A DNA stretch of 64,000 bases. Origin: Halorubrum distributum JCM 10118. GTDB lineage: Archaea > Halobacteriota > Halobacteria > Halobacteriales > Haloferacaceae. Where the stretch lies: NCBI RefSeq assembly GCF_000337335.1, contig NZ_AOJN01000049.1:339885-403884 (forward strand), written 5' to 3'. Of this stretch, positions 56,998-64,000 are shown in pieces. The notes under the pieces are model-generated. The model saw only the letters and a list, made by a program, of their open reading frames with translations. It ran no database searches and had not been told where the DNA came from. The first letter of the stretch is position 1. Each line of letters opens with the position of its first letter. Position numbers and translations under genes: made by a program.

Positions 56998-57126
56998 TCA
57001 GCGGTCGGGCGACGTCTCGTCAAGGCGGTCGATCGGGGCGCCGCATTCCGGATAGGAATCGTCGGTGCGCGCCACCGCGAGGTCGCACTCCGGACAGAAC
57101 TCCCGGTCGCAGGCTCGGTCGCCCAT
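56998..57126 (-). CDS. 42-residue CPxC-type zinc-finger protein
   Basis: An ATG at 57124-57126 opens a 42-codon frame ending at TGA (56998-57000). The product has FCPECDLAV and SYPECGAPID, the layout of small haloarchaeal two-knuckle zinc ribbons (C-P-x-C ... C-P-x-C-G), but the first Cys of the second knuckle is Tyr. An extra Cys6 near the N-terminus might replace it. It lies convergent with the SDR gene and divergent from the MFS gene. Function is unknown. Confidence 0.6.
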   Translation of the reverse strand: MGDRACDREFCPECDLAVARTDDSYPECGAPIDRLDETSPDR

Positions 57127-57196
57127 GTCCGGGGCAGACGGCGGCGACGGACAAATAGCTTCGGCGGGCACCGCCGCGGCCTTCGAACCGAAATTC

Positions 57197-57205
57197 CTTT
57201 TAAAT
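57197..57205 (+). promoter_or_regulatory. TATA box of the MFS transporter gene
   Basis: CTTTTAAAT lies 20-28 bases before the GTG at 57225, which supports the GTG start and a leaderless mRNA. Confidence 0.55.
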
Positions 57206-57224
57206 CGCTGCGCGCCGATCCGGT

Positions 57225-58517
57225 GTGAGCAACGCGACGGCCGGGGCGAGCCGAACGCAGTTCTGGGCGCTCTACCTCACGCGGTTCGCCGAGGGGTTCG
57301 GGTTCATCACGCTCATCACCCTGTTGGGGACGTACATCAACGCGCTCGACCCGCAGGCGACGACGGTGCTCGGCGTCACCGTCTCGGCCGGGTTCGTCAT
57401 CGGGATGTACACGACGGGGTTCACGCTCGCGCAGACCGTCGCCGTGGTGCCGCTGGCGTGGGCGGGCGACCGCTTCGACAAGCGGACCGTCCTGCTCGGC
57501 GTGCTCGCGGCCGGCGCCGGCGTGTACGCGTTGTTCCCGCTCGTCGACTCCTCCGGCTCGTTCATCCTCGTCCGCGCGCTCCAGGGGCTCGTGGTCACCG
57601 GCGCGGGGCTGATGACGTTATCGCTGGTCGGGCAGATCGCCGACGTGGGAGCGCGCGCCGACAAGATCGGGAAGGCGAACGCCGCCTCCTTCGCGGCCTC
57701 GATCGTCGGGTCGCTGTCGGCCGGCGCGATGTACGACGCGGTCGGCTTCGGCCCCATCTTCGCGGTCATCGCGGCGTTGATGGTCGCCGCGTGGGCCGTG
57801 ACGTGGCTCGTCCTCGACGACGACGACACGCGCGTCGAGGGGTTCCCGTTCTCGGATCTGGCCGTCAACCGGCGGATCCTCACGATGACGACGTTCCGCG
57901 CCCAGTACGCCTTCGCCGTGACGATGGTGCGGACGTGGGTCCCGATCTACGTCAGCACGGAGATGGCCGCCGGCGGCCTCGGCGTCACCGGGATCGCAAT
58001 CGGCGTCACCGTCACCGCCGAGAAGGCGACCAACATGGTCGGCCAGCTGTTCACCGGGCGGCTCTCGGACGCCTACGGCCGGTCGCTGTTCGTCTTCGCG
58101 GGCGGCGGCGCCTACGGCGTGGTCGCGATGGCGATCCCCTTCTCGGGCGCTATCGGGACCGCGTTCGGCGCGGGCGTGACGCTCCCGATCCTCGGTGACC
58201 TCCCGCCGGCGTACCTCCCGCTCGTCGCCTTCTCCGGGCTGCTCGGCGTCGCCGACTCCTTCCGCGAGCCGGCAAGCATGGCGCTGTTCGCCGACGAGGG
58301 GACCGACGACGGCGGTGTCGCCTCCAGCTTCGGTATCCGCGAACTCGTCTGGCGACCGGGCTCCGTGGCCGGGCCGCTCATCGCCGGCTGGCTGATGGTC
58401 GAGGTGAGCATGGGCTCCGTCTTCTACGTCGGCGGCGCGTTCGCGATCACCGGCGTGCTCGCCTTCCTTGCGATCCTCGTGCGGGACCACGGCCGCGCGG
58501 CGCTGACTGCGTGGTAG
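57225..58517 (+). CDS. Major facilitator superfamily transporter
   Basis: This 430-residue protein begins at a GTG and has 12 predicted membrane segments. The loop between segments 2 and 3 carries the MFS signature AWAGDRFDKRTVLLG (G-D-R-x-D-K-R), and the second half repeats it as TGRLSDAYGRSLF. The C-terminal half contains SDSFREPA-like and FGIRELVWRPGSVAGPLIAG elements typical of drug/metabolite exporters. The substrate cannot be deduced. The gene stands alone. Confidence 0.92.
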   Translation: MSNATAGASRTQFWALYLTRFAEGFGFITLITLLGTYINALDPQATTVLGVTVSAGFVIGMYTTGFTLAQTVAVVPLAWAGDRFDKRTVLLGVLAAGAGVYALFPLVDSSGSFILVRALQGLVVTGAGLMTLSLVGQIADVGARADKIGKANAASFAASIVGSLSAGAMYDAVGFGPIFAVIAALMVAAWAVTWLVLDDDDTRVEGFPFSDLAVNRRILTMTTFRAQYAFAVTMVRTWVPIYVSTEMAAGGLGVTGIAIGVTVTAEKATNMVGQLFTGRLSDAYGRSLFVFAGGGAYGVVAMAIPFSGAIGTAFGAGVTLPILGDLPPAYLPLVAFSGLLGVADSFREPASMALFADEGTDDGGVASSFGIRELVWRPGSVAGPLIAGWLMVEVSMGSVFYVGGAFAITGVLAFLAILVRDHGRAALTAW

Positions 58518-58552
58518 GGCGCGGGGTCGCGGATTCGAGCGCGCGGGGCTCC

Positions 58553-59272
58553 CTACCGCTTCCGGAGCGCGGCCCGGTAGTGCGGGCCGTCGCCCGACCC
58601 CTCGCGGTCGACCGCGTCGACCGCCCAGCCGGTCCCGATCGCCGCCTCGCGGAGTCGGTCCGGCGAGAAGAGCGTAAAGCGAAGCGTCGGGTCCTGCTCT
58701 CCCTCGTACGCGAACCACATGACGCGGCCCGCGAGCCCCGGCGTCGGGTCCTCGCGGTAGCCGAGGAGGTCGGCGGTCGCCGGGTGGTCCGGGTCGTAGC
58801 AGTCGATCACGGCGGTCGCGTCGGGCGTCGTCACGTACGCGAGGTCGCCGAGGAACGCGGAGAGCCCGCGCATCGAGCCGGCCAAGCCGATCTGCGTCCC
58901 GATCGCGAGCGCGGAGGCGAACCGGTCGCGCCCGAACGACTCCCGGAGGGCGAACATGTCGCCCTCGCGAGGATCCGCGACGCCGCGCTCGCGCATCGTC
59001 TCGACGAGCGCCGGACTGGGCTCGACGGCGACCGTCTCGAACCGCTCTTGGAACCACAGCGCGTGGCGACCCGCGCCCGCGCCGAGGTCGACGAGGGGGC
59101 CCTCCAGCCGCGACGCAAGCCACGAACCGGCGTCGCTCTCGGGGTCGAATTCGCCGAAGTAGAAGTCCTGTATCGGATGCTCGCGCGTCTCCTCGCCATC
59201 GCCCTGTACGAGCGGCTCCGTCCGCTCGCCGCGGTGGTGGTCGCGGATCGCACGTCCGAACGCGTCGGCCAT
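58553..59272 (-). CDS. Class I SAM-dependent methyltransferase
   Basis: About 239 residues from the ATG at 59270-59272. The SAM-binding motif I is GPLVDLGAGAGRHALWF, motif II lies at TVAVEPSPAL, and a post-motif GDMFAL follows. A C-terminal part with FTLFSPDRLREAAIGTGW is typical of the family. The substrate is unknown. The in-frame N-terminal extension overlaps the promoter region and was left out. It is convergent with the MFS gene. Confidence 0.88.
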   Translation of the reverse strand: MADAFGRAIRDHHRGERTEPLVQGDGEETREHPIQDFYFGEFDPESDAGSWLASRLEGPLVDLGAGAGRHALWFQERFETVAVEPSPALVETMRERGVADPREGDMFALRESFGRDRFASALAIGTQIGLAGSMRGLSAFLGDLAYVTTPDATAVIDCYDPDHPATADLLGYREDPTPGLAGRVMWFAYEGEQDPTLRFTLFSPDRLREAAIGTGWAVDAVDREGSGDGPHYRAALRKR

Positions 59273-59423
59273 GTGGCGGGCCTGGCCGCCGCGCGGCAAA
59301 AGCGGTCCGTGAGATCGTCTCGCAGTGACACACACGGGCGGACGCCGCCTTCGAGCGGAGGAGGTTCCGGAGACTGGCCACCTGACCGGCCGTTCCGCCG
59401 TCGGACCCGCCGCGGAGCGCGGT

Positions 59424-60533
59424 TCAGTCGTCGCTCTCGGCGGTCGATTCCGCAGTTGGGTCGGTGACTCGCTTCGTCTCGCTGTCCACGCTGATCCCCT
59501 CCCAGTCGTCGTCGGTGTGGAACCCCTCGCGCTCCTTCGCCCCGGGGGCGACGCGGATGAACTCGGCCCGCTCCCGGGCGCGTCCGATCGTGTGACCGCC
59601 GCAGTAGGAGAGCCCAGAGCGGATCCCCTGACAGAACTCCTCGGCGACCGTCGCGACCGGCCCCTTGTACGGCGTCAGCGCCTCGACGCCCTCGTCGGCG
59701 CCCACGTCCGCCCCCTTGTCGTCGCGGGCCTCGGCGGCGGCGGTCGTCGCCATCCCGCGCGACCGCTTGTACCGCGTGCCGTCGACCTCGACGACCGCGC
59801 CCGGCGCCTCCTCCGTGCCGGCGAAGAGGCTGCCGAGCATCACCGTGTCGGCGCCCGCCATCAGCGCCTTCACCGCGTCGCCGGACGTGCGGATCCCGCC
59901 GTCGGCACAGATCGTCACGTCCAGGTCCTCGGCCGCGGTCGCGCAGTCGTCGACCGCGGTCAGCTGCGGGACGCCGGCGCCGGCGACCTTCCGCGTGGTA
60001 CAGTGCGACCCCGGACCGATGCCGACCTTCACGCAGTCGGCGCCCGCGGCCGCGAGGTCCTCGACGCCGGCGGGCGTGGCGACGTTGCCGGCGATCAGGT
60101 CCGTCTCCGGGAACGCGTCCGCGATCTCCTCGACCGCCGCGACCGCCCTGTCGAGGTGCCCGTGCGCGACGTCGACCACGAGCGCGTCCACGTCGGCCGC
60201 GACCAGCGCGGCGCTCCGGGCCTCGTAGTCCTCGTTGATGCCGACCGCGGCGGCGACCCGCTCCCCGGCGCCGACCACCGCCTCGACCTGCGCCGCCTGC
60301 TCGTCGACGGTGAGGAACCGGTGGAGGACGCCGATCCCGCCGGCCCGGGAGAGGCCGATCGCCAACTCCGCCTCCGTGACGGTGTCCATCGCGGCCGAGA
60401 CGAGCGGCGTCTCCAGTTCGACGGTCGGCGTGAGCGGCGTCGAGAGGTCGACGTCGCTCCGGCTGTCGACCGGCGACCGCTGGGGGACCAACAGCACGTC
60501 CCCGTAACTCAGTCCGGTTCGTAGATCGTTCAT
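59424..60533 (-). CDS. guaB: IMP dehydrogenase/GMP reductase family protein (no CBS domains)
   Basis: About 369 residues from the ATG at 60531-60533. It has the (beta/alpha)8 barrel of IMPDH with [22 protein letters not shown], the catalytic loop [16 protein letters not shown] (Cys in S-H-C-T-T-R), [14 protein letters not shown], and [12 protein letters not shown] near the flap. The tandem CBS domains of full-length IMP dehydrogenase are missing, so this is the short archaeal form, which could act as IMP dehydrogenase or GMP reductase. The C-terminal acidic tail is typical of halophiles. With hpt in the window it belongs to purine salvage. Confidence 0.85.
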   Translation of the reverse strand: MNDLRTGLSYGDVLLVPQRSPVDSRSDVDLSTPLTPTVELETPLVSAAMDTVTEAELAIGLSRAGGIGVLHRFLTVDEQAAQVEAVVGAGERVAAAVGINEDYEARSAALVAADVDALVVDVAHGHLDRAVAAVEEIADAFPETDLIAGNVATPAGVEDLAAAGADCVKVGIGPGSHCTTRKVAGAGVPQLTAVDDCATAAEDLDVTICADGGIRTSGDAVKALMAGADTVMLGSLFAGTEEAPGAVVEVDGTRYKRSRGMATTAAAEARDDKGADVGADEGVEALTPYKGPVATVAEEFCQGIRSGLSYCGGHTIGRARERAEFIRVAPGAKEREGFHTDDDWEGISVDSETKRVTDPTAESTAESDD

Positions 60534-60611
60534 ACCCTTACCGAGGGGAGGGACGGACACGCAAAAACCCCTCGATGGTCGGGGGCCCCGAAAACGCGCC
60601 GCGGCGACCGC

Positions 60612-61778
60612 TCAGAACCCCTGTTCCGCCAGCGCGTCCTCCAGCGCCGCGAGGACGTACTCGACGTTCTTCGGACGCGCGGAGTAGCCCATACAGCCGA
60701 TCCGCCAGATGTCGCCCTCGAGATCGCCGAGGCCGGAGGCGATCTCGAGGTCGTACTCCTCCAAGAGGTGGTCGATGACTGCGCCGTCGTCGACGCCGTC
60801 GGGCACGCGCACCGCGTTCAGGCTCGGGAGCCAGTACTCGTCCGGGGCGTTCATCTCGAGGCCCAGCTCCTGTAGGCCCGCCTTCAGGTCGCCGGCGACC
60901 TCGCGGTGGCGGTCCCAGCGCGACTCGATCCCCTCCTCCGCGACGAGGCGGAGCGCCTCGCGGAGCGCGTACACGTTCGTGATCGGCGCGGTGTGGTGGT
61001 ACGAGCGGTCGTCGCCCCAGTACCCCTCGAGCAGCGAGAGGTCGAGGTACCACGACCGGGGTTGCTCCTCGCGGTCGAGCACCTTGTCCATCGCGCGGTC
61101 GTTGAGCGTGAGCGGGCTCGCGCCGGGCGGACACGAGAGGCACTTCTGGGGCCCCGAATACGCGACGTCCACGCCCCACTCGTCGACGCGCATCTCGACG
61201 CCGCCGAGCGAGGTGACGCAGTCGGCGATCACCAGGGCGTCGTGGTCGTGCGCGATGTCGGTGAGCTCGGGGACGCTCGGCTGGAGGACGCCCGTCGACG
61301 TCTCCGCGTGGACGAACCCGAACACGTCGGGCTGGTGCTCGTCGAACGCGCGCTCGACGTCGACGGGGTCGAGGGGTTCGCCCCACGGGGCGTCCACCTC
61401 GACGACGTGGCCGCCCGCCCGCTCGGCCATCGACTTCATCCGGCCGCCGAAGTAGCCGTTTGTCGGTACCAGCATCGTGTCGCCCGGCTCGACGAGGTTG
61501 CCGATCGCGGCCTCCATCGAGGCGGAGCCCGTCCCCGACACCGGGATCGTCCACTGGTTGTCGGTGCGGAACGTGTAGCGCAACAGCTCCTGGACCTCGT
61601 CCATGATCTCGACGAACGAGGGGTCGAGGTGGCCCACCAGCGGCGTGCTCATTCCCTTCAGTACGCGCGGGTGGACGTCGCTCGGGCCGGGCCCCATCAG
61701 CGTGCGGTCCGGCGGCGTCAGCTCTCCGACTTCGGGCGCTCGGTCGTCGACGCCGGGCTCGGCTTGCTGGTTCGACAT
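60612..61778 (-). CDS. Class V aminotransferase (alanine--glyoxylate/serine type)
   Basis: About 388 residues from the ATG at 61776-61778. The PLP lysine is in AYSGPQKCLSCPPG, with HAETSTGVLQP and DCVTSLGGVEMRVDEWGVD upstream, as in alanine--glyoxylate or serine--pyruvate aminotransferases. The early GPGPSDVHPRVL and PVSGTGSASMEAAIGN segments agree. It transfers an amino group between a small amino acid and glyoxylate or pyruvate. The first 30 residues are a flexible acidic leader. The exact substrate pair is not certain. Confidence 0.92.
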   Translation of the reverse strand: MSNQQAEPGVDDRAPEVGELTPPDRTLMGPGPSDVHPRVLKGMSTPLVGHLDPSFVEIMDEVQELLRYTFRTDNQWTIPVSGTGSASMEAAIGNLVEPGDTMLVPTNGYFGGRMKSMAERAGGHVVEVDAPWGEPLDPVDVERAFDEHQPDVFGFVHAETSTGVLQPSVPELTDIAHDHDALVIADCVTSLGGVEMRVDEWGVDVAYSGPQKCLSCPPGASPLTLNDRAMDKVLDREEQPRSWYLDLSLLEGYWGDDRSYHHTAPITNVYALREALRLVAEEGIESRWDRHREVAGDLKAGLQELGLEMNAPDEYWLPSLNAVRVPDGVDDGAVIDHLLEEYDLEIASGLGDLEGDIWRIGCMGYSARPKNVEYVLAALEDALAEQGF

Positions 61779-61952
61779 ACGTGATCCCCGGACGAGCGAA
61801 CGCAAAAAGCCGACGGAAGGGGCGGCCCCCTGCCTCGTTACACGTTCTGTGCGCCGCCGCGCGCTGCCGAGTCGACGGGCCGGAGCGGCGCCCAGCCGCG
61901 TCTTATCCCGAATCCACCCTAACTTAACCGTCCGCGACACGTGCGCCCTGAC

Positions 61953-63488
61953 ATGAGCGACGGCGCGGGCGAGTCGGCGTCGAACAAGGACCTCCGGACG
62001 GTGCTCGACCGGATGTCGGACGGGTTCTTCACCCTCGACGGCGACTGGCGGATCGTGTTCGCGAACGACCGAGGCAGAGAGATCCTCCGGTCCGCGATGA
62101 CCGACGACGCCGTCGGCCCGGACGGCTCGGTCGAGGGCGCGAACATCTGGGACTCGATCCCCGAGTCGACGGAGACCGTGTTCTACGACGAGTACCACCG
62201 CGCCATGGAGACGCAGGAACCGGTCTCGTTCGACTCCTACTACGAGCCGCTCGACACGTGGTTCGACGCGCGCGCGTTCCCGTCTGACGAAGGGCTCTCG
62301 GTCTACCTCCGCGACGTCACCGAGCGACGCGAGCTGGAGCGGCGCCAGGAGGAGAGCCTCCGCGCGATCCAGCGGCTGTACGCGGTGTCGTCCGACCAGG
62401 ACCGCACGTTCGAGGAGAAGGTTGCCGAGATACTGACGATCGGCTGTGAGTACCTCGACGTGCCGAACGGCTTTCTCACGCGTATCGAGGACGACACCCA
62501 GCACGTCGAAGTCTCGCACGCCACACACCCCCTGTTACAGCCCGGCGAGACGTGTCCCCTCGACGAGGCGTACTGTAAGCGGACGCTCGAACGCGAGCAG
62601 CTCCTGACGATCGTCGACGCCTCGGCGGAGGGGTGGGCCGGCGACCCCGCGTACGAGACGTTCGGGCTGGAGACGTACGTCGGCGGCCGCGTCGAGGTCG
62701 AGGGCGAGCGGTTCGGCACGCTCTGCTTCGCCGACACGAGCGCGCGCGACGAGCCGTTCACCGACTCCCAGCAGACGTTCGTGGAGCTGCTGACGCGGTG
62801 GGTGAGCTACGAGCTGGAGCGGCGGCGCGCGGCCGAGCGGCTCGCGAGCGAGCGCGACCGGCTCGACGAGTTCGCGAGCGTCGTGAGCCACGACCTCCGG
62901 AACCCGCTCACGACCGCCCGCGGACGGATGGACCTCCTCACCGACGACTGCGAGAGCGAACACGTCGAGCCCGTTCGGCGCGCCCTCTCGCGGATGGACA
63001 CGCTCATCGAGAACATCCTCACCCTGTCGCGCGAGGGCGGCGGCGTCGACGAGCTGACCCGCGTGGACCTCGCCGCCCTCGCCGCGGACGCCTGGGAGAC
63101 GGCCGACACTCGGGGCGGGACGCTCCGCGTCGCGGGCGACGGCTACGCCCTCCGCGCCGACGAGCAGCGGCTCAGGCAGCTCCTCGAGAACCTGTTCCGG
63201 AACGCCGCGGAGCACGGGGCCGTGGGGAGGGAATCCGACGATGTCGCGGTCGAGGTCGGCCCCCTCTCCGACGGAGACGGGTTCTACGTGGCCGACGACG
63301 GCCCGGGGATCCCGGAGGAGGACAGGGACCGCGTGTTCGAGTCCGGGTACACGACGACGAGCGACGGCACCGGGTTCGGGCTCGATATCGTCTCGCAGAT
63401 CGCGGACGGACACGACTGGGCGGTCAGCGTGACCGAGTCGGCCGACGGCGGGGCGCGGTTCGAGTTCGCCGGCGTCGACCGGATGTGA
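61953..63488 (+). CDS. PAS-GAF sensor histidine kinase
   Basis: About 511 residues from the ATG at 61953 (a GTG at 61941 is possible; TAACTTAACC about 25-33 bases upstream fits the ATG). A PAS domain (residues about 15-135) with MSDGFFTLDGDWRIVFAN comes first, then a GAF domain (about 150-290) with LCFADTSARDEPF. The kinase core follows: FASVVSHDLRNPLTTARG (H-box), LFRNAAEHG (N-box), VADDGPGIPEEDRDRVFE and GFGLDIVSQI. No membrane segment is present, so it senses an internal signal such as redox or a ligand. The GAF and core segments resemble those of the kinase at 20702. No partner response regulator gene is adjacent. Confidence 0.94.
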   Translation: MSDGAGESASNKDLRTVLDRMSDGFFTLDGDWRIVFANDRGREILRSAMTDDAVGPDGSVEGANIWDSIPESTETVFYDEYHRAMETQEPVSFDSYYEPLDTWFDARAFPSDEGLSVYLRDVTERRELERRQEESLRAIQRLYAVSSDQDRTFEEKVAEILTIGCEYLDVPNGFLTRIEDDTQHVEVSHATHPLLQPGETCPLDEAYCKRTLEREQLLTIVDASAEGWAGDPAYETFGLETYVGGRVEVEGERFGTLCFADTSARDEPFTDSQQTFVELLTRWVSYELERRRAAERLASERDRLDEFASVVSHDLRNPLTTARGRMDLLTDDCESEHVEPVRRALSRMDTLIENILTLSREGGGVDELTRVDLAALAADAWETADTRGGTLRVAGDGYALRADEQRLRQLLENLFRNAAEHGAVGRESDDVAVEVGPLSDGDGFYVADDGPGIPEEDRDRVFESGYTTTSDGTGFGLDIVSQIADGHDWAVSVTESADGGARFEFAGVDRM

Positions 63489-63551
63489 CGGCCGGCGCGC
63501 CGCGAGGGGCGCGCGGCGCCGCCGGTCACCGACCGACGCTCAGTTCCGCCG

Positions 63552-64000
63552 TCACTCGTCGTCGACGAAGTCGGGTTCCGTCCGCTTCTCCGCGCGCTCC
63601 TCGACGAGGTGGTCGACGAACTCGTCGAGGTCGACGTCGCCGCGCTGGTTCTCGAAGCGGTCGCGGACCGAGACCGTGCCGGCCTCCTGCTCGTCGTCGC
63701 CGACGATGACCATGTACGGGAGCCGGTCGTCGTGGCCGGCGCGGATCTTGCGGCCGACGGTCCAGTCGCGGTCCTCGACCTCGACGCGGAAGCCGGCGTC
63801 CTCCAGTTCGTTTTTCACGCGGTGGGCGTAGCCGAGCGTCTCGTCGGAGACGGGGAGGATCCGGACCTGCTCCGGCGCGAGCCACAACGGGAAGTTGCCG
63901 TCGAAGTGCTCGATGAGGACCATGAAGAAGCGCTCGTAGCTGCCGTACAGCGCCCGGTGGATCATCACCGGCTGGTGGTCCTCGTTGTCCTCGCCGGTGT
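63552..64000 (-). CDS. thrS: Threonyl-tRNA synthetase, C-terminal part (runs off the window)
   Basis: The last 149 codons are present; the gene continues beyond base 64000. The segment [20 protein letters not shown] is the class II motif 3 region typical of ThrRS, followed by the anticodon-binding domain with [20 protein letters not shown], and [20 protein letters not shown], both described rather than fully listed. It attaches threonine to tRNA-Thr. The C-terminus is acidic (EPDFVDDE), as usual for halophiles. The N-terminal editing and catalytic domains are not in the window. Confidence 0.96.
   Translation of the reverse strand, partial: TGEDNEDHQPVMIHRALYGSYERFFMVLIEHFDGNFPLWLAPEQVRILPVSDETLGYAHRVKNELEDAGFRVEVEDRDWTVGRKIRAGHDDRLPYMVIVGDDEQEAGTVSVRDRFENQRGDVDLDEFVDHLVEERAEKRTEPDFVDDE

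Overview
The window is chromosomal DNA from an extremely halophilic archaeon (class Halobacteria), most likely Halorubrum or a close relative. The evidence is very high GC with strong G/C at third codon positions over most of the window, acidic proteins, many twin-arginine (Tat) signal peptides, TATA boxes about 25-30 bases before start codons (typical of leaderless haloarchaeal mRNAs), TrmB-type regulation and many small zinc-finger proteins. The genus is an inference from style.

Layout. (1) 1-8472: an AT-richer surface-glycan island with a nucleotidyltransferase start, a ParB-like-domain protein, a nucleotidyltransferase-fold protein, a CDP-glycerol glycerophosphotransferase-like enzyme, a Wzx-type flippase and two GT4 glycosyltransferases. 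(2) 8565-11699: three overlapping sugar epimerase/dehydratase genes led by a UDP-sulfoquinovose-synthase-like gene, followed by a TrmB-family regulator (11790-12665). Two matching palindromes (TACT-N8-GAGTA) lie on either side of the regulator; one is in the operon promoter and one overlaps the start of a 39-residue ORF. (3) 12872-13900: about 1 kb without a credible gene, rich in dyads, some resembling archaeal origin recognition boxes. (4) 13901-29327: amino-sugar and exopolysaccharide region. GlmS, GlmM and GlmU give a route to UDP-GlcNAc. A receiver protein, a HEAT-like membrane protein and a processive GT2 synthase form one tight operon. A GAF histidine kinase, a secreted glycosidase-like lipoprotein and a Tat-exported helical protein lie beside it. 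The synthase carries an odd C-terminal array of GGFVW repeats. This is the best candidate for an undescribed system.

(5) 29357-46064: mixed housekeeping and redox genes: small membrane proteins, a saccharopine-dehydrogenase-like enzyme, a thioredoxin-reductase-like flavoprotein, a NapH-like polyferredoxin, a class I amidotransferase, a BASS transporter, a CysD-like PP-loop enzyme, a phosphodiesterase, a beta-propeller lipoprotein, HtpX, a ZIP transporter and chorismate synthase. (6) 46196-49096: a 966-residue Tat-exported protein with about seven tandem domains resembling the beta-domain of haloarchaeal pilins. (7) 50101-51612: a hypoxanthine/guanine phosphoribosyltransferase gene between two inverted copies of a GC-rich repeat. 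The left copy carries a 57-bp tandem array and a 93-bp insertion with perfect 19-bp inverted ends. (8) 51613-64000: DJ-1/PfpI protein, HTH zinc-ribbon regulator, NDP-sugar nucleotidyltransferase, TrkA-N/DHH protein, tRNA-Lys(CTT), SDR, MFS transporter, methyltransferase, IMP dehydrogenase-like protein, class V aminotransferase, PAS-GAF histidine kinase and the 3' end of thrS.

No CRISPR array, rRNA gene, intact insertion sequence or replication initiator gene was seen. All functional calls come from reading sequence motifs; no database search was possible.
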